A DNA stretch of 43,724 nt from assembly GCA_003138975.1 (NCBI GenBank), contig PLHQ01000118.1, positions 1-43,724 on the forward strand. Reading direction: 5' to 3'. Under the pieces are notes generated by a model. That model was not told the DNA's origin. It ran no database searches and worked only from the letters and a program-made list of their open reading frames with translations. The position numbers were made by a program, and so were the translations under genes. Source of the stretch: Acidobacteriaceae bacterium (GTDB lineage: Bacteria > Acidobacteriota > Terriglobia > Terriglobales > Acidobacteriaceae). This document shows, in pieces, positions 1 to 8,379 of the stretch. The first letter of the stretch is position 1, and the number at the start of each line of letters is the position of its first letter.

Positions 1-516
1 CCAGTGTTCGTCAGCGTTTGATTTCGGTTTGGGTGGTGCTAGGGGCTCGCTACTTCGTAGCGGCGACGCGCGATTGGCAATGCGGACACCGCACATCCGG
101 TTCCGTAGCTGAAACCCGTGCTGATCGGTGCTTCGAGATGATTTGGCCTATATGCGTTTTTGTACGCGCTCGCATACTAGGATTGTTCTCGCTTAACCGC
201 GACGACTCAGGCCAAAGCGAAAGAGATGAACCGTTGGGTAGTTGCTTCGTTACCAGAACGTGGCGAGGAATATCTAAATTAGCGGTTGTAGATGGGGTGT
301 CTGCCAGTTCGCGACTTCCGCGCGGATGTGAGACAACACCCCACGAGTACCTTAGATTACAGCAGAAAGACTTCCCGCCGCCGTGCTTGGAAACTTACGC
401 TCACTTCGCACTCGGCAATTCCAAAAAGGTTAGTAAGGGAAGGGCGATCTGAGTTGCTGCAATGCAGCGGAGCCAATACGTCGACTCCGCTGCGCCACAT
501 GATGATCGAAGCGTCC
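1..516. other. Region with no recognisable gene
   Basis: Open frames exist on both strands but their translations show no family motif, no signal peptide and no convincing ribosome binding site. The right part would hold the transcription end of the leftward aceA gene. I see no strong terminator hairpin. No function is assigned. Confidence 0.5.
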
Positions 517-2010
517 CTAGTCTCCCGACGGCAGCAACATCTCCTCAGGGCCGGATTCGATCTGAACAGGCGTGTGCGGGCAGTCGCCAAGGATCGGCTG
601 GCAAGCAGCATCGGGTCCGTGTTCCGGTCGGAGCAACGGTTTGGTTCCGCTAAATTGCTCGGCCTCGGTCGATCCGTTCAGCGCCATAGTTGAGGCCAAC
701 CCGCCGCTAATCACCTGCTGCACTTGATCGAAGTATCCGGTTCCGACGAAGCGCTGGTGCTTCACGGCCTCATAGCCGTACTGCGTTTCGCGACTGAATT
801 CTTTTTCCTGCAGACGCGAATAGGCCGTCATCCCGGCGAGTTTGTAGCCGCGCGCCAACTCGAACATGCTGAGGTTGAGCGCGTGGAAACCGGCGAGTGT
901 AACAAACTGGAACTTGTATCCCATGCGGGCCAGTTCCGGCTGGAAGCGCGCGATCGTTTCCTCGTCGAGCTTTTTGCGCCAATTGAAACTGGGTGAACAG
1001 TTGTAGGCTAGCATCTTTTCGGGATACTTCGCGTGAATGGCCTCGGCGAAAAGACGTGCTTCCTCAAGATCGGGATGCGAAGTTTCGCACCAGATCAAGT
1101 CGGCATACGGCGCATAGGCCAGACCGCGCGCGATGGCCGATTCGATTCCACCGCGGATGTGAAAGAAACCTTCCGAAGTGCGTTCGCCGGTGCAAAACTT
1201 ACGGTCCCGCATATCGATATCGCTGGTGAGCAAGTGAGCACTGTCGGCATCAGTTCGGGCCATGATCAGTGTGGGCACACCCATAACGTCTGCCGCAAGA
1301 CGCGCGGCCACTAACTTCTGAATGGCCTCCGTGGTCGGAACCAGTACCTTGCCGCCCAGGTGACCGCACTTTTTCGCGGATGAAAGCTGATCCTCAAAGT
1401 GCACACAGGCCGCACCCGCCTCGATCATCCCTTTCATCAGTTCGAACGCATTCAGGGTTCCGCCGAACCCGGCTTCTGCGTCGGCCACCAGCGGCGCAAA
1501 CCAGGTTTGCCCGGGGGCAACTTTGCCCTCTGCGTGATGAACCTGGTCGGCCCGTTGCAGCGCGCTGTTGATGCAGCGGCAAAGGTTGGGAACACTATCC
1601 GCCGGATACAGGCTCTGGTCGGGATACATCTGGCCTGCGTTGTTAGCATCGGCTGCGACTTGCCATCCGCTTACATAGATTGCCTTCAGCCCGGCTTGGA
1701 CCTGCTGTACCGCCTGGTTGCCCGTCACAGCACCCAGCGCGTTGACGTAGGGCTCGCTCTGCAGCAGTTCCCAGAACCGCTCCGCCCCCAAGCGGGCCAG
1801 CGAGTGCTCAACATGAATCGAGCCGCGCAAACGCAGCACATCCTCAGCTTTGTACGGGCGCTCCGCGCCCTTCCATCGGGGGTTAGTCACCCACTCGTAT
1901 TCCATGCACTCCTGTGCTAGTGCCTGCTGCGCTGTTCTCTCTTCGTCGCTCATCATTGGTGCAGTGGAGCGCTGTTGGGCATTCTTGCTTCCGTTATACT
2001 TCGTGGGCAT
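517..2010 (-). CDS. aceA: Isocitrate lyase with a C-terminal extension
   Basis: Cleaves isocitrate to succinate and glyoxylate, the first step of the glyoxylate shunt, in the cytoplasm. The 497-residue product carries the family signature KKCGH at residues 213-217, with the catalytic cysteine at 215, and the substrate-site stretch [20 protein letters not shown] near 114-133. The start is supported by AGGAGA about 10 nt upstream. Most bacterial enzymes are about 430-450 residues. Here the familiar end STEAEQF is reached at residue 453 and a further 44 residues follow that look unlike the family. The DNA at that point reads CAATTTAGC, so one extra T would create a TAG stop right after the Phe codon; the extension may be read-through after a 1-nt loss. 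It lies 55 nt downstream of the broken malate synthase gene on the same strand, the usual glyoxylate-shunt pairing. Confidence 0.95.
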   Translation of the reverse strand: MPTKYNGSKNAQQRSTAPMMSDEERTAQQALAQECMEYEWVTNPRWKGAERPYKAEDVLRLRGSIHVEHSLARLGAERFWELLQSEPYVNALGAVTGNQAVQQVQAGLKAIYVSGWQVAADANNAGQMYPDQSLYPADSVPNLCRCINSALQRADQVHHAEGKVAPGQTWFAPLVADAEAGFGGTLNAFELMKGMIEAGAACVHFEDQLSSAKKCGHLGGKVLVPTTEAIQKLVAARLAADVMGVPTLIMARTDADSAHLLTSDIDMRDRKFCTGERTSEGFFHIRGGIESAIARGLAYAPYADLIWCETSHPDLEEARLFAEAIHAKYPEKMLAYNCSPSFNWRKKLDEETIARFQPELARMGYKFQFVTLAGFHALNLSMFELARGYKLAGMTAYSRLQEKEFSRETQYGYEAVKHQRFVGTGYFDQVQQVISGGLASTMALNGSTEAEQFSGTKPLLRPEHGPDAACQPILGDCPHTPVQIESGPEEMLLPSGD

Positions 2011-2065
2011 TTTGTATTTTCTCCTGGTAAGTTGGTTGGGCTCGGGCCGATCGAATTGTGTCCGG

Positions 2066-3335
2066 TCAAACTGGGTCGAATTCTCCGTTCACGATCATCG
2101 CTTCACTTAGCTCGCGCGCACGGCGGAATCTTTTTCTTTCTTCTTCGCCCGCGGCTGCTGGAAGTTCGCGCAGCAGGCGATCGAGTTCCTCATCGAACAG
2201 CCCCGTGACAAACTCCGGCGTGTGCTCGACGTTTCGACCCTGCTCGTCCTCGATGCTGACGAGATCGCGATGCCGCACCCGTTGTGCAATCATCAGCCGG
2301 TAGATGCGGTCAGTGGCCAGATCCTCCATGTATCCATCGAGCAGGCTGGAGCCATTTCCGCGCAGCACTCCGTCACGGTATCGGATTACCGTCCGCACGG
2401 CAGCGCGCGTTCCTTTGACAGTGCGTACGCCGACGCCTGTAGGCACAGGCCGCAAATCGGGATAGCGGCTCGCATTCTTCGGACGTGCATGAATCTGATT
2501 TGGGTAAGGGAATTGCTCCACCGCAATCGTGTTCTGGTCCGGATGTCCTGTCCACGCTCCATCCATGAGGTAATCGGCTTCGTTCTTCTTGTCCTTCTCG
2601 AGAACGGCGAGAGCGCGGGCATTCAACTCAGCATCTTCGCGGCTCGGATACAACGCAGTCATCCCCCCAATGGCCAGCATGCCCCGGTGATGACAGATCT
2701 CCGGCATCAGCTCGCGTAGGTGGTTTCCGCGTCTTTGTTCGACGTAGCACGCGTTTTCTTTGGAGTTGATCCTACGGCATTGAAGCATCCGCTGTGCTTC
2801 ATTTCGTCCGCAATCAGTCCCGCTTGATTCAGATGCAGGCCGCGCGGGCGTGTGAAAATCACCGTGCTGCTCGCCTGGATCGCAACCGTCCGCAGCCGCT
2901 TCTTATCGTAGTAAGTCAGTTCGCCGCGCAGGCAAGCCAGAATGTTGGCCACGCCTGTGTGGTGATGAGTCCGATCGTTCACGCAAGAATCTTCCAGATC
3001 CAGCATCACGCCGGGAGCACCTGAGTTCAGCATCTTGACGCAAAGCTCGGCATCGTCAGCAGGCCCCGTCATCTGGTTTCGCTGGTCCTGGCACCAGGCC
3101 GGCAGTGCGATCTTCCAGCCATTGCGCACGGTTTGTTGCCGTCCACCGCCGATTGCAATACCTCGGCCCGACGGACTGCCAGTTCTTGCTGCCGCGGAGT
3201 AAAAATCTGGTGCAGTGGCAGGAAAAAGTTCCAGAACCCGCCTGGCAGATCCGTCTTCGGATCAAAGCGCGGCGGCGCGCTATTGCTCGGGTTGAGCGAG
3301 CTGCCAGTCTCTGGTAATGCGGCCGTAATGGACAT
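2066..3335 (-). pseudogene. aceB: Malate synthase, frameshifted and internally deleted
   Basis: Malate synthase A joins glyoxylate and acetyl-CoA to malate. Three pieces in different frames are recognisable. The N-terminal piece starts MSITAALPE (ATG at 3335; an in-frame ATG at 3365 is possible) and runs to about 3120. The middle piece contains DQRNQMTGPADDAELCVKML, MLDLEDS and TRPRGLHLNQAG, to about 2760. The last piece resumes at NHLRELMPEICH and contains AIGGMTALYPSR, LMDGAWTGHPDQN and TRAAVRTVIRYR, ending GEFDPV. Between GCFN and NHLREL roughly 85-90 residues expected in the family are missing, including the stretch with the PK-E-S metal-site motif and the LNLGRWDY motif. The coding span is about 425 codons against about 530 normally. 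Both frame changes coincide with lost sequence, so this is a decayed gene and not simply a base-call error. It shares a strand with aceA and is divergent from the iclR-type gene. Confidence 0.9.
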
Positions 3336-3371
3336 CGTTACGTTCTCCAACGAAAATGGCGTCATTATCTG

Positions 3372-3397
3372 TGTTCACGATAATGAACATGCATTCA
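3372..3397. promoter_or_regulatory. Operator-like repeat, copy 1
   Basis: TGTTCA (3372-3377), 6 nt, TGAACAT (3384-3390), 2 nt, ATTCA (3393-3397). The first two blocks form a perfect inverted repeat and the third adds a further half-site. The same arrangement recurs at 3445-3470. It lies immediately upstream of the aceB relic in the divergent promoter shared with the iclR-type regulator, so the adjacent regulator is the natural candidate to bind here. Binding is inferred from position and symmetry only. Confidence 0.6.
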
Positions 3398-3444
3398 CTA
3401 TACTGGCGAAGCGTATGGTATCTTCCTCATCCGGTCAATGCGAA

Positions 3445-3470
3445 TGTTCAATATGATGAACATATATTCA
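3445..3470. promoter_or_regulatory. Operator-like repeat, copy 2
   Basis: TGTTCA (3445-3450), 6 nt, TGAACAT (3457-3463), 2 nt, ATTCA (3466-3470). It has the same design as copy 1. The two centres are 73 bp apart, close to seven helical turns, which would put both on the same DNA face. It sits about 40-65 nt upstream of the preferred iclR start, which suggests autoregulation. Confidence 0.6.
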
Positions 3471-3509
3471 TTTTGTTGTCCGACTACAGTTTGTTACCAT
3501 AAAGCTGAG

Positions 3510-4307
3510 ATGTCTCTTTCGCCCGAGTCCCCGTCCGCCGCCGTCGAACGTGCTCTGGCCATGCTGGAAGCGGTAGCCCAGGAGTCCGAGGGTTTGAGCA
3601 ACGCCGAAATTAGCCGTAAACTCCAGATTCCAAAGAGTTCCGCCAGCTACATCCTGCGTACCCTGGAGACCCAGAGTTATTTGACTCGCGATGAGGAGTC
3701 GGGTAAGTACCGAGTTGGATTAAAGATCCTGAGCCTTAGCCGTGGCGCTCTCAGCGGACTCGATGTGCGCGGTGTGGCCCTGCCCATCATGCGCCATCTC
3801 ACTCACCAGACTGGCCTCACCTGCCACCTCGCAATTCTGGATGGCCCCGACGCCGTCTACATTGAAAAGGTTGAGCCTGAGGGTTTTATCAGAATGGACA
3901 CCTGGGTTGGTCGCCGCATGCGAGTGCATGCCACAAGCGTGGGTAAGGCGCTGGTGGCGCATATCACACAAGACCGCCTGGAGCAGATTCTGCGTAAGAG
4001 TGGCATGGAAAAGCGAACGCCCAAAACGATTACAACCCTGCCGCGTCTGCTCAAAGAATTGGAAAAAGTCCGCAGCCAAGGCTATTCCGTCGACGACGAA
4101 GAGAATAACCTCGGAGCTCGTTGTGTCGGAGCTCCCGTCTTTAATGACCGCGGGTTGATCGAAGCCGGCCTGGGCCTGAGTGGCACGACTCAACAAGTCA
4201 GCCCACAGACCATGCCGCGCATCGTGGAAGGGCTCAAGGATGCCGCCCGCCACATCTCCATGGGTATGGGCTACCGTGCTCCCCACCGCCGCGCCGGTGG
4301 CACCTAG
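3510..4307 (+). CDS. IclR-family transcriptional regulator
   Basis: A 265-residue DNA-binding regulator. The N-terminal winged helix-turn-helix covers about residues 5-70 (AVERALAMLEAVAQ, then LSNAEISRKLQIPKSSASYI and ESGKYRVG). The C-terminal effector domain follows, with HATSVGKALVA and ENNLGARCVGAPVF, both typical of IclR. I prefer the ATG at 3510 because the family begins just before the first helix; the 24 codons upstream would overlap operator copy 2. It is divergent from aceB-aceA, like regulators of glyoxylate genes, so it probably responds to a small acid metabolite; the ligand is not known. The stop is 14 nt before the methyltransferase start, so the two are probably co-transcribed. 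Confidence 0.9.
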   Translation: MSLSPESPSAAVERALAMLEAVAQESEGLSNAEISRKLQIPKSSASYILRTLETQSYLTRDEESGKYRVGLKILSLSRGALSGLDVRGVALPIMRHLTHQTGLTCHLAILDGPDAVYIEKVEPEGFIRMDTWVGRRMRVHATSVGKALVAHITQDRLEQILRKSGMEKRTPKTITTLPRLLKELEKVRSQGYSVDDEENNLGARCVGAPVFNDRGLIEAGLGLSGTTQQVSPQTMPRIVEGLKDAARHISMGMGYRAPHRRAGGT

Positions 4308-4321
4308 AGGAGCCCTCAGCG

Positions 4322-5143
4322 ATGGCCGACACTTCCGTCCACGAAATGATGCGGTACTATACCGCGGCTGATGAGGCCTCGCGTCTTGGCACCGGATGGT
4401 TTCAACTCGAATATGCCCGCACACAGGAGTTGATTCTTCGTCACCTTCCTCCTGCGCCGACTACGATCCTTGATGTAGGCGGCGGCGCTGGTGCCTACGC
4501 TTGCTGGCTGGCCTCACTCGGCCATGAGGTTCATCTGATCGATCCCGTGCCCAATCACGTCGAACAGGCGCGCGCCTCATCGACCCAACAACCCAACCAT
4601 CCGCTAACTTCCGCTACGCTGGGAGATGCCCGTGAGCTGCCGCACTCCAGCCAGAGCGCTGACGCAGTTTTGCTGTTGGGTCCTCTTTATCACCTGACAA
4701 AACGGGACGACCGCCTCACTGCGTTGCGCGAAGCCCATCGCGTCCTTCGCGACGGAGGTTTGGTATGGGGAGCCGGTATCAGCCGCTTTGCATCGCTGCT
4801 GGATTCTCTATCTAACGGATTCTTCGACCAGCCGGAATTTGCCCCCATCCTGGAACGTGATCTGGCCGAAGGCCAGCATCGCAATCCTACCGGCAATCTC
4901 AACTACTTTACCGACGCCTTTTTTCACCTCCCGGACGAACTTGCCGGCGAACTCACCGACGCGGGCTTTGATCTGGTCGAACTTGTCGCCGTCGAGGGAT
5001 CCGGCTGGCTGGCTCGGGATTTCGCTCACCTATGGAACGTCCCACAGCAGCGGGAGCGACTGCTCGCCGCGCTGCGCAAAGTGGAACACGAGCCCGCCCT
5101 GCTTGGCGCAAGCTCCCACATTCTCGCCATCGGGAGAAAGTGA
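4322..5143 (+). CDS. Class I SAM-dependent methyltransferase
   Basis: A 273-residue methyltransferase of the Methyltransf_11/25 type. The SAM-binding motif I, ILDVGGGAGAYACWLA, is at residues 49-64, and the acidic residue that binds the ribose is D74 in HLIDP. Further motifs are LGDARELPHSSQSADAVLLL and REAHRVLRDGGLV. AGAGGAG about 10 nt upstream supports the ATG at 4322. It follows the iclR-type gene by 14 nt. The substrate cannot be told from sequence; small-molecule methylation is likely because no RNA- or protein-binding domain is attached. Confidence 0.9.
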   Translation: MADTSVHEMMRYYTAADEASRLGTGWFQLEYARTQELILRHLPPAPTTILDVGGGAGAYACWLASLGHEVHLIDPVPNHVEQARASSTQQPNHPLTSATLGDARELPHSSQSADAVLLLGPLYHLTKRDDRLTALREAHRVLRDGGLVWGAGISRFASLLDSLSNGFFDQPEFAPILERDLAEGQHRNPTGNLNYFTDAFFHLPDELAGELTDAGFDLVELVAVEGSGWLARDFAHLWNVPQQRERLLAALRKVEHEPALLGASSHILAIGRK

Positions 5144-5207
5144 TCGCTCTCGTATCCCAACGGCTCTGGCCCTGCCAACGGATCAGCCAGCGTCCCATCG
5201 CTCGGCG

Positions 5208-5504
5208 CTAAGTGACCTCCCTATAAGCTTTCTGCTGACTCTCCCCTCCCGTCACCGCTGTCTGGGCGAGCGGGACCAATGCGATCCCCAAGGTCCCATT
5301 CTGAATCAATGTCCACACCGACGCACACCGGTCACACAGCCAGAAGTGCTCCACCCGCTGCGGAGGTTTCCGCAACAAGGGAATGTTAGGGATGGTGAGC
5401 CGTCCTTGTCTCGTCATACCAGGTGTCTCCACCAAAAATAGCCTGCCCTCACGAAGGCGCAGGAATGGTTTTGAGCACTGTGAGTTTGCGTAGTGGCTGA
5501 GCAT
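5208..5504 (-). CDS. Small zinc-ribbon-like protein, function unknown
   Basis: A 98-residue product when started at the ATG at 5504, which has GGGGAGAG about 10 nt upstream; an in-frame ATG at 5561 lacks this. One cysteine near the N-terminus (SQCSKPFLRLREGRLFLVE) and a CDRC pair in VEHFWLCDRCASVWTL could form a partial metal site. The pattern resembles small conserved acidobacterial proteins that I recall but cannot name. It is convergent with the methyltransferase gene. No enzymatic motif is visible. Confidence 0.6.
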   Translation of the reverse strand: MLSHYANSQCSKPFLRLREGRLFLVETPGMTRQGRLTIPNIPLLRKPPQRVEHFWLCDRCASVWTLIQNGTLGIALVPLAQTAVTGGESQQKAYREVT

Positions 5505-5706
5505 AGTTGCCCTAATCTCTCCCCGTCTAGATTTCCATAACCACTGCATCCGACATGCCAATCATTCTTAAAGATTCTTATTCCGTTCTCTCCAATTTTC
5601 CGTGCTTGACTCGGACCGCTCTGGTGCCGACGCATCGGCACCCTGACAAAGTGTCGTCTCTCCCGTGCCTTGCGTCCTCACGCCTTCGTCGCTACCATTT
5701 CTACGA

Positions 5707-6534
5707 ATGCCAAAGCAAGTTCTTCTATGTCCTCCTGCCTATTTCGACGTTGTTGACGTGAAGAATGCCTTCATGGCCCGAAAGTCTTCGATTGATCGTG
5801 CGAAGGCTCAGCAGCAATGGGACGCTCTTCGTTCCGCCTTGGAAGAGGCCGGATGTCAGGTCGAAACCATCGATCCGGCCCCGGGACGTGAGGACATGGT
5901 CTTCGCTGCCAACCAGGTCTTTCTAGGTTTTCACAAGGGTATCGGCAGGTTCATCGTGCCTAGCAGGATGGTGTATTCTTCACGCCAGCGCGAGGTTCCA
6001 CACTATGTGGACTGGTACCGCCAGCGCGGATTCAAAATCATCGAAGTCAATCTCGGTGACGACCACCTGGAAGGTCATGGCGACCTCCTCTGGCACCCGG
6101 ATTGGTCCCGCATCTATGCCGGCTATGGTTTTCGTTCGGCTCGGACCGGCGTCGAGAAGTTTCGCAACGCCATGTCAAAGTTGGAGATCCCGGTCGTTCC
6201 TCTCCATCTCGTGGACCCCTACTGCTATCACCTTGACACCTGTTTCTGTCCTTTAAACAACGACGCTGTTCTCATCTATCCCGGCGCCTACGCAGCCCAA
6301 TCGCTCGCTGTCCTGCGCCCGTTCTGGAAGCGTGTTTACGAACTCACCGCCGACGAGGCTCACAAATTTATGGGCAATGGCATCGTCATCAACGGAAGGT
6401 ATCTAACTCCTTACATTACGCCGCATCTCGAATCCATTCTGCATGAGGAAGACCTGGCTCCGGTTGTCATCGACACTTCGGAGTTCGAGAAGTCCGGCGG
6501 CAGCCTGTTCTGCATGAAAGCATTCCTGCCCTGA
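5707..6534 (+). CDS. Dimethylarginine dimethylaminohydrolase / amidinotransferase-fold protein
   Basis: A 275-residue protein of the guanidino-group-modifying superfamily, which acts on arginine derivatives through a covalent cysteine intermediate. The catalytic His is H175 in CYHLDTCFCPL, and the catalytic Cys is C269 in GGSLFCMKAF at the extreme C-terminus, as in DDAH. Other markers are EDMVFAANQVF near the substrate-binding acidic pair and HLEGHGDLLW. The start at 5707 (MPKQVLLCPP) fits the family; 14 in-frame codons upstream look non-coding. In bacteria it may degrade methylated arginine to citrulline or act on ornithine or arginine derivatives; the substrate is not determined. It stands alone and is convergent with the DUF4337 gene. 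Confidence 0.85.
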   Translation: MPKQVLLCPPAYFDVVDVKNAFMARKSSIDRAKAQQQWDALRSALEEAGCQVETIDPAPGREDMVFAANQVFLGFHKGIGRFIVPSRMVYSSRQREVPHYVDWYRQRGFKIIEVNLGDDHLEGHGDLLWHPDWSRIYAGYGFRSARTGVEKFRNAMSKLEIPVVPLHLVDPYCYHLDTCFCPLNNDAVLIYPGAYAAQSLAVLRPFWKRVYELTADEAHKFMGNGIVINGRYLTPYITPHLESILHEEDLAPVVIDTSEFEKSGGSLFCMKAFLP

Positions 6535-6545
6535 ACACCCGCGGA

Positions 6546-7088
6546 TCAGTGGATCATTAGTCCCGTAACAGCCACCACCACTCCCGCCACGCCAAATACA
6601 ATCCCCAGGTACCAGAAGATTCGTCTTCCGGAGAGTAAGGTGATCGAGGTAATCACCAGACCAATCTCCAAAAATACCTCTGCCAGGTCATAACGGTCCG
6701 CCCGCTTTTCTTCCAGGGTGACTTCGCGCTCCAGTTCCTTCGCCGCATCCTGAATCTCTCCCTTTTCATGCTTGTAGCGCTCTGCTTCCTGCGCATACTT
6801 ATCGCGGAATTTGTCCATGGCACCAGAGTCTTTACTGGCCACGGCCGAGCTTAGGTCGGCAAATAACTGATCCTCGTGCTCTCGAATATTCTTAGCCTGG
6901 TAATATGCCCACTGATCGGATGCCTTCGCCTGGTTGACGACCTCCTCGGTGTGCGCTCGGTGTCCCGCCAGCGACACCACGGCCACCAGCACAGCCAGCA
7001 CGGCCATCGTTAGCGACACCGGAGCCACACTGGGATTCTCGCGCGCGTGTTCGGCGTGTTCCTGCAATTCTTGCAGCTCTTCACTCAT
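6546..7088 (-). CDS. DUF4337 family membrane protein
   Basis: A 180-residue protein. The N-terminus is acidic and helical (SEELQELQEHAEHA), followed by a transmembrane segment at about 23-44, a long charged coiled-coil-like region (DQWAYYQAKNIREHEDQL, then KELEREVTLEEKRADRYD) and two closely spaced hydrophobic segments near 134-178. This is the layout of DUF4337. GGAGGA just upstream supports the ATG. The coiled coil would sit between membrane anchors. The molecular role of the family is unknown. It ends 11 nt from the convergent DDAH-like gene. Confidence 0.85.
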   Translation of the reverse strand: MSEELQELQEHAEHARENPSVAPVSLTMAVLAVLVAVVSLAGHRAHTEEVVNQAKASDQWAYYQAKNIREHEDQLFADLSSAVASKDSGAMDKFRDKYAQEAERYKHEKGEIQDAAKELEREVTLEEKRADRYDLAEVFLEIGLVITSITLLSGRRIFWYLGIVFGVAGVVVAVTGLMIH

Positions 7089-7236
7089 CGTTCCTCCAGG
7101 GCGCGACTTTGCAAGGCGATAGTCGCAGCCCTCGATAGTACGGATTCGTCATTCCGCGGGCAAGAGGCTACGCCACTCTCAATATTTGTACTAGCGCTGA
7201 ACAGACCGGATTGGCAACTGGACACGGCAACTGCTT

Positions 7237-7650
7237 CTACTCCCCCATCACTTTCACGATTAACCGCTTGTCCCGCTGCCCATCGGATTCCGCATAGAAG
7301 ATTCGCTGCCACGTCCCTAAATCAAGTTTGCGGCCTGTGATCGGGACAATCACCTCGTGATGAATCAGTAGGGCCTTCAAGTGCGAGTCGGCATTATCCT
7401 CGCCCGTTTCGTGGTGTTTGTAGTTTTTGCGAAACGGCGCCAGATGTTCCAACCACTGATCGGTGTCTTCGATGAGTCCGCTCTCATTGTCGTTCACATA
7501 TACGCCCGCCGTGATGTGCATGGCGGAAACCAGCACCATTTCTCCCTTGACTGCGCTCTTGCGCACTATTTCTTCCACCTGAGGCGTCATGTGAACGTAC
7601 GCCCGGTGTGTTTTGGTATGGAACTTCAAGTACTCGGTAAGGATTTTCAT
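7237..7650 (-). CDS. YjbQ / UPF0047 family protein
   Basis: A 137-residue protein of the compact YjbQ family, a beta-fold with conserved His residues that forms trimers. Family hallmarks are HITAGVYVNDNE, HHETGEDNADSHLKA and GRKLDLGTWQRIFYAE. Some members were linked to thiamin-phosphate synthase-like activity, but the physiological role is unsettled. AGGAG precedes the ATG at 7650. It is transcribed away from the small membrane protein gene at 7788. Confidence 0.92.
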   Translation of the reverse strand: MKILTEYLKFHTKTHRAYVHMTPQVEEIVRKSAVKGEMVLVSAMHITAGVYVNDNESGLIEDTDQWLEHLAPFRKNYKHHETGEDNADSHLKALLIHHEVIVPITGRKLDLGTWQRIFYAESDGQRDKRLIVKVMGE

Positions 7651-7787
7651 CGGTCCGCTCCTGGCTGACGGAAATCTTTCCGAGCGTGCCTCGTCATTTC
7701 AGACGATGCCTTTCGTAACCCCGCTCGTGCGCATGATTACAGCAAATCGGCAAATGCTGCTGCATACTCATTTCATGGAGGGCCCCG

Positions 7788-8012
7788 GTGTTTTTCAGAC
7801 TTGATTTCTTATCCTGCGTGCTTACGGTTCTTTCGACCATCCTGGTGGGCCGTCGTTGTTGGGAAGGCTGGATCCTCGCGGCGGTCAATAGCGTAGTCAT
7901 TTGCCTGATCGGCTTCCGAACAGCACAATTCGGTTTCATTCCTGCAAATCTTTTCTGCATTGGCCTCTACGTGTTTAATGTTCGCCGCTGGCGAAAATTT
8001 GAAGCTCGCTGA
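7788..8012 (+). CDS. Small membrane protein, PnuC-like appearance
   Basis: A 74-residue protein with three hydrophobic segments, beginning at a GTG codon with GGAGG about 8 nt upstream. The arrangement GRRCWEGWILAAVNS and PANLFCIGLYVFNVRRWRK recalls the paired helices and the Trp-rich turn of PnuC-type vitamin transporters, but the protein is too short for a full PnuC. It could be a half-size relative or an unrelated small membrane protein. Function is unknown. Confidence 0.6.
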   Translation: MFFRLDFLSCVLTVLSTILVGRRCWEGWILAAVNSVVICLIGFRTAQFGFIPANLFCIGLYVFNVRRWRKFEAR

Positions 8013-8014
8013 CA

Positions 8015-8140
8015 GAGTTCCTGCTGCTCCACTCGCCAAGGTCCATTGCGCAGGATCCGCAGAAGCTCTTGGAACTGGTGAGCGAAATCAATCGTCTCTT
8101 CGAAGCGCGAGAGCAGCATATGGCTGGACACACAACGCAA
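8015..8140 (+). pseudogene. Possible relic of a small helical protein
   Basis: In the frame read from about 8042 the translation contains QDPQKLLELVSEINRLFEARE, a helical stretch like small acidobacterial proteins I have seen with the QDPxKLxELxxEINRL pattern. A stop lies at 8000-8002 and no ATG or GTG precedes the motif, only CTG and TTG codons, and the frame then runs through the terminator hairpin at 8141-8180. The N-terminus seems lost. It may instead start at TTG 8069. Low confidence. Confidence 0.3.
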
Positions 8141-8186
8141 AACCGCCAGACAAAAAATCAACATCCTGACTCTGGCGGTTCATTTT
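8141..8186. terminator. Bidirectional hairpin terminator
   Basis: AACCGCCAGA (8141-8150) pairs perfectly with TCTGGCGGTT (8171-8180) across a 20-nt loop. On the plus strand CATTTTT follows; on the minus strand TTTTG follows. It can end both the rightward small genes and the leftward ftsK-side transcript. Confidence 0.65.
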
Positions 8187-8352
8187 TCCGACATTGGTGC
8201 TCGGCAAATTGGAACCTCAGGTTTTCCTGTGCAGCGGCTACGCGTTTCAACTCAATGAGCGGAACCCTAAACTCGCGATTGCAGTTCGTGCAGACTGCAA
8301 TCGCGGGTACAGTCCCAACCCATTTGAGTACTCGGAGATTGCGTTTCGGCAT
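8158..8352 (-). CDS. Small zinc-ribbon protein, function unknown
   Basis: A 64-residue product. It carries CTNC followed by NREFRVPL and ends with FAEHQC, so one CxxC knuckle plus a His/Cys pair could bind zinc. The opposite-strand frame has no comparable motif. It begins 28 nt downstream of ftsK in the same direction, and its stop falls in the loop of the terminator hairpin, which suggests it is the last gene of the ftsK transcript. The ribosome binding site is weak. Confidence 0.6.
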   Translation of the reverse strand: MPKRNLRVLKWVGTVPAIAVCTNCNREFRVPLIELKRVAAAQENLRFQFAEHQCRKNEPPESGC

Positions 8353-8379
8353 AACGCACTTTTCAACCCCGCAGGGTAC

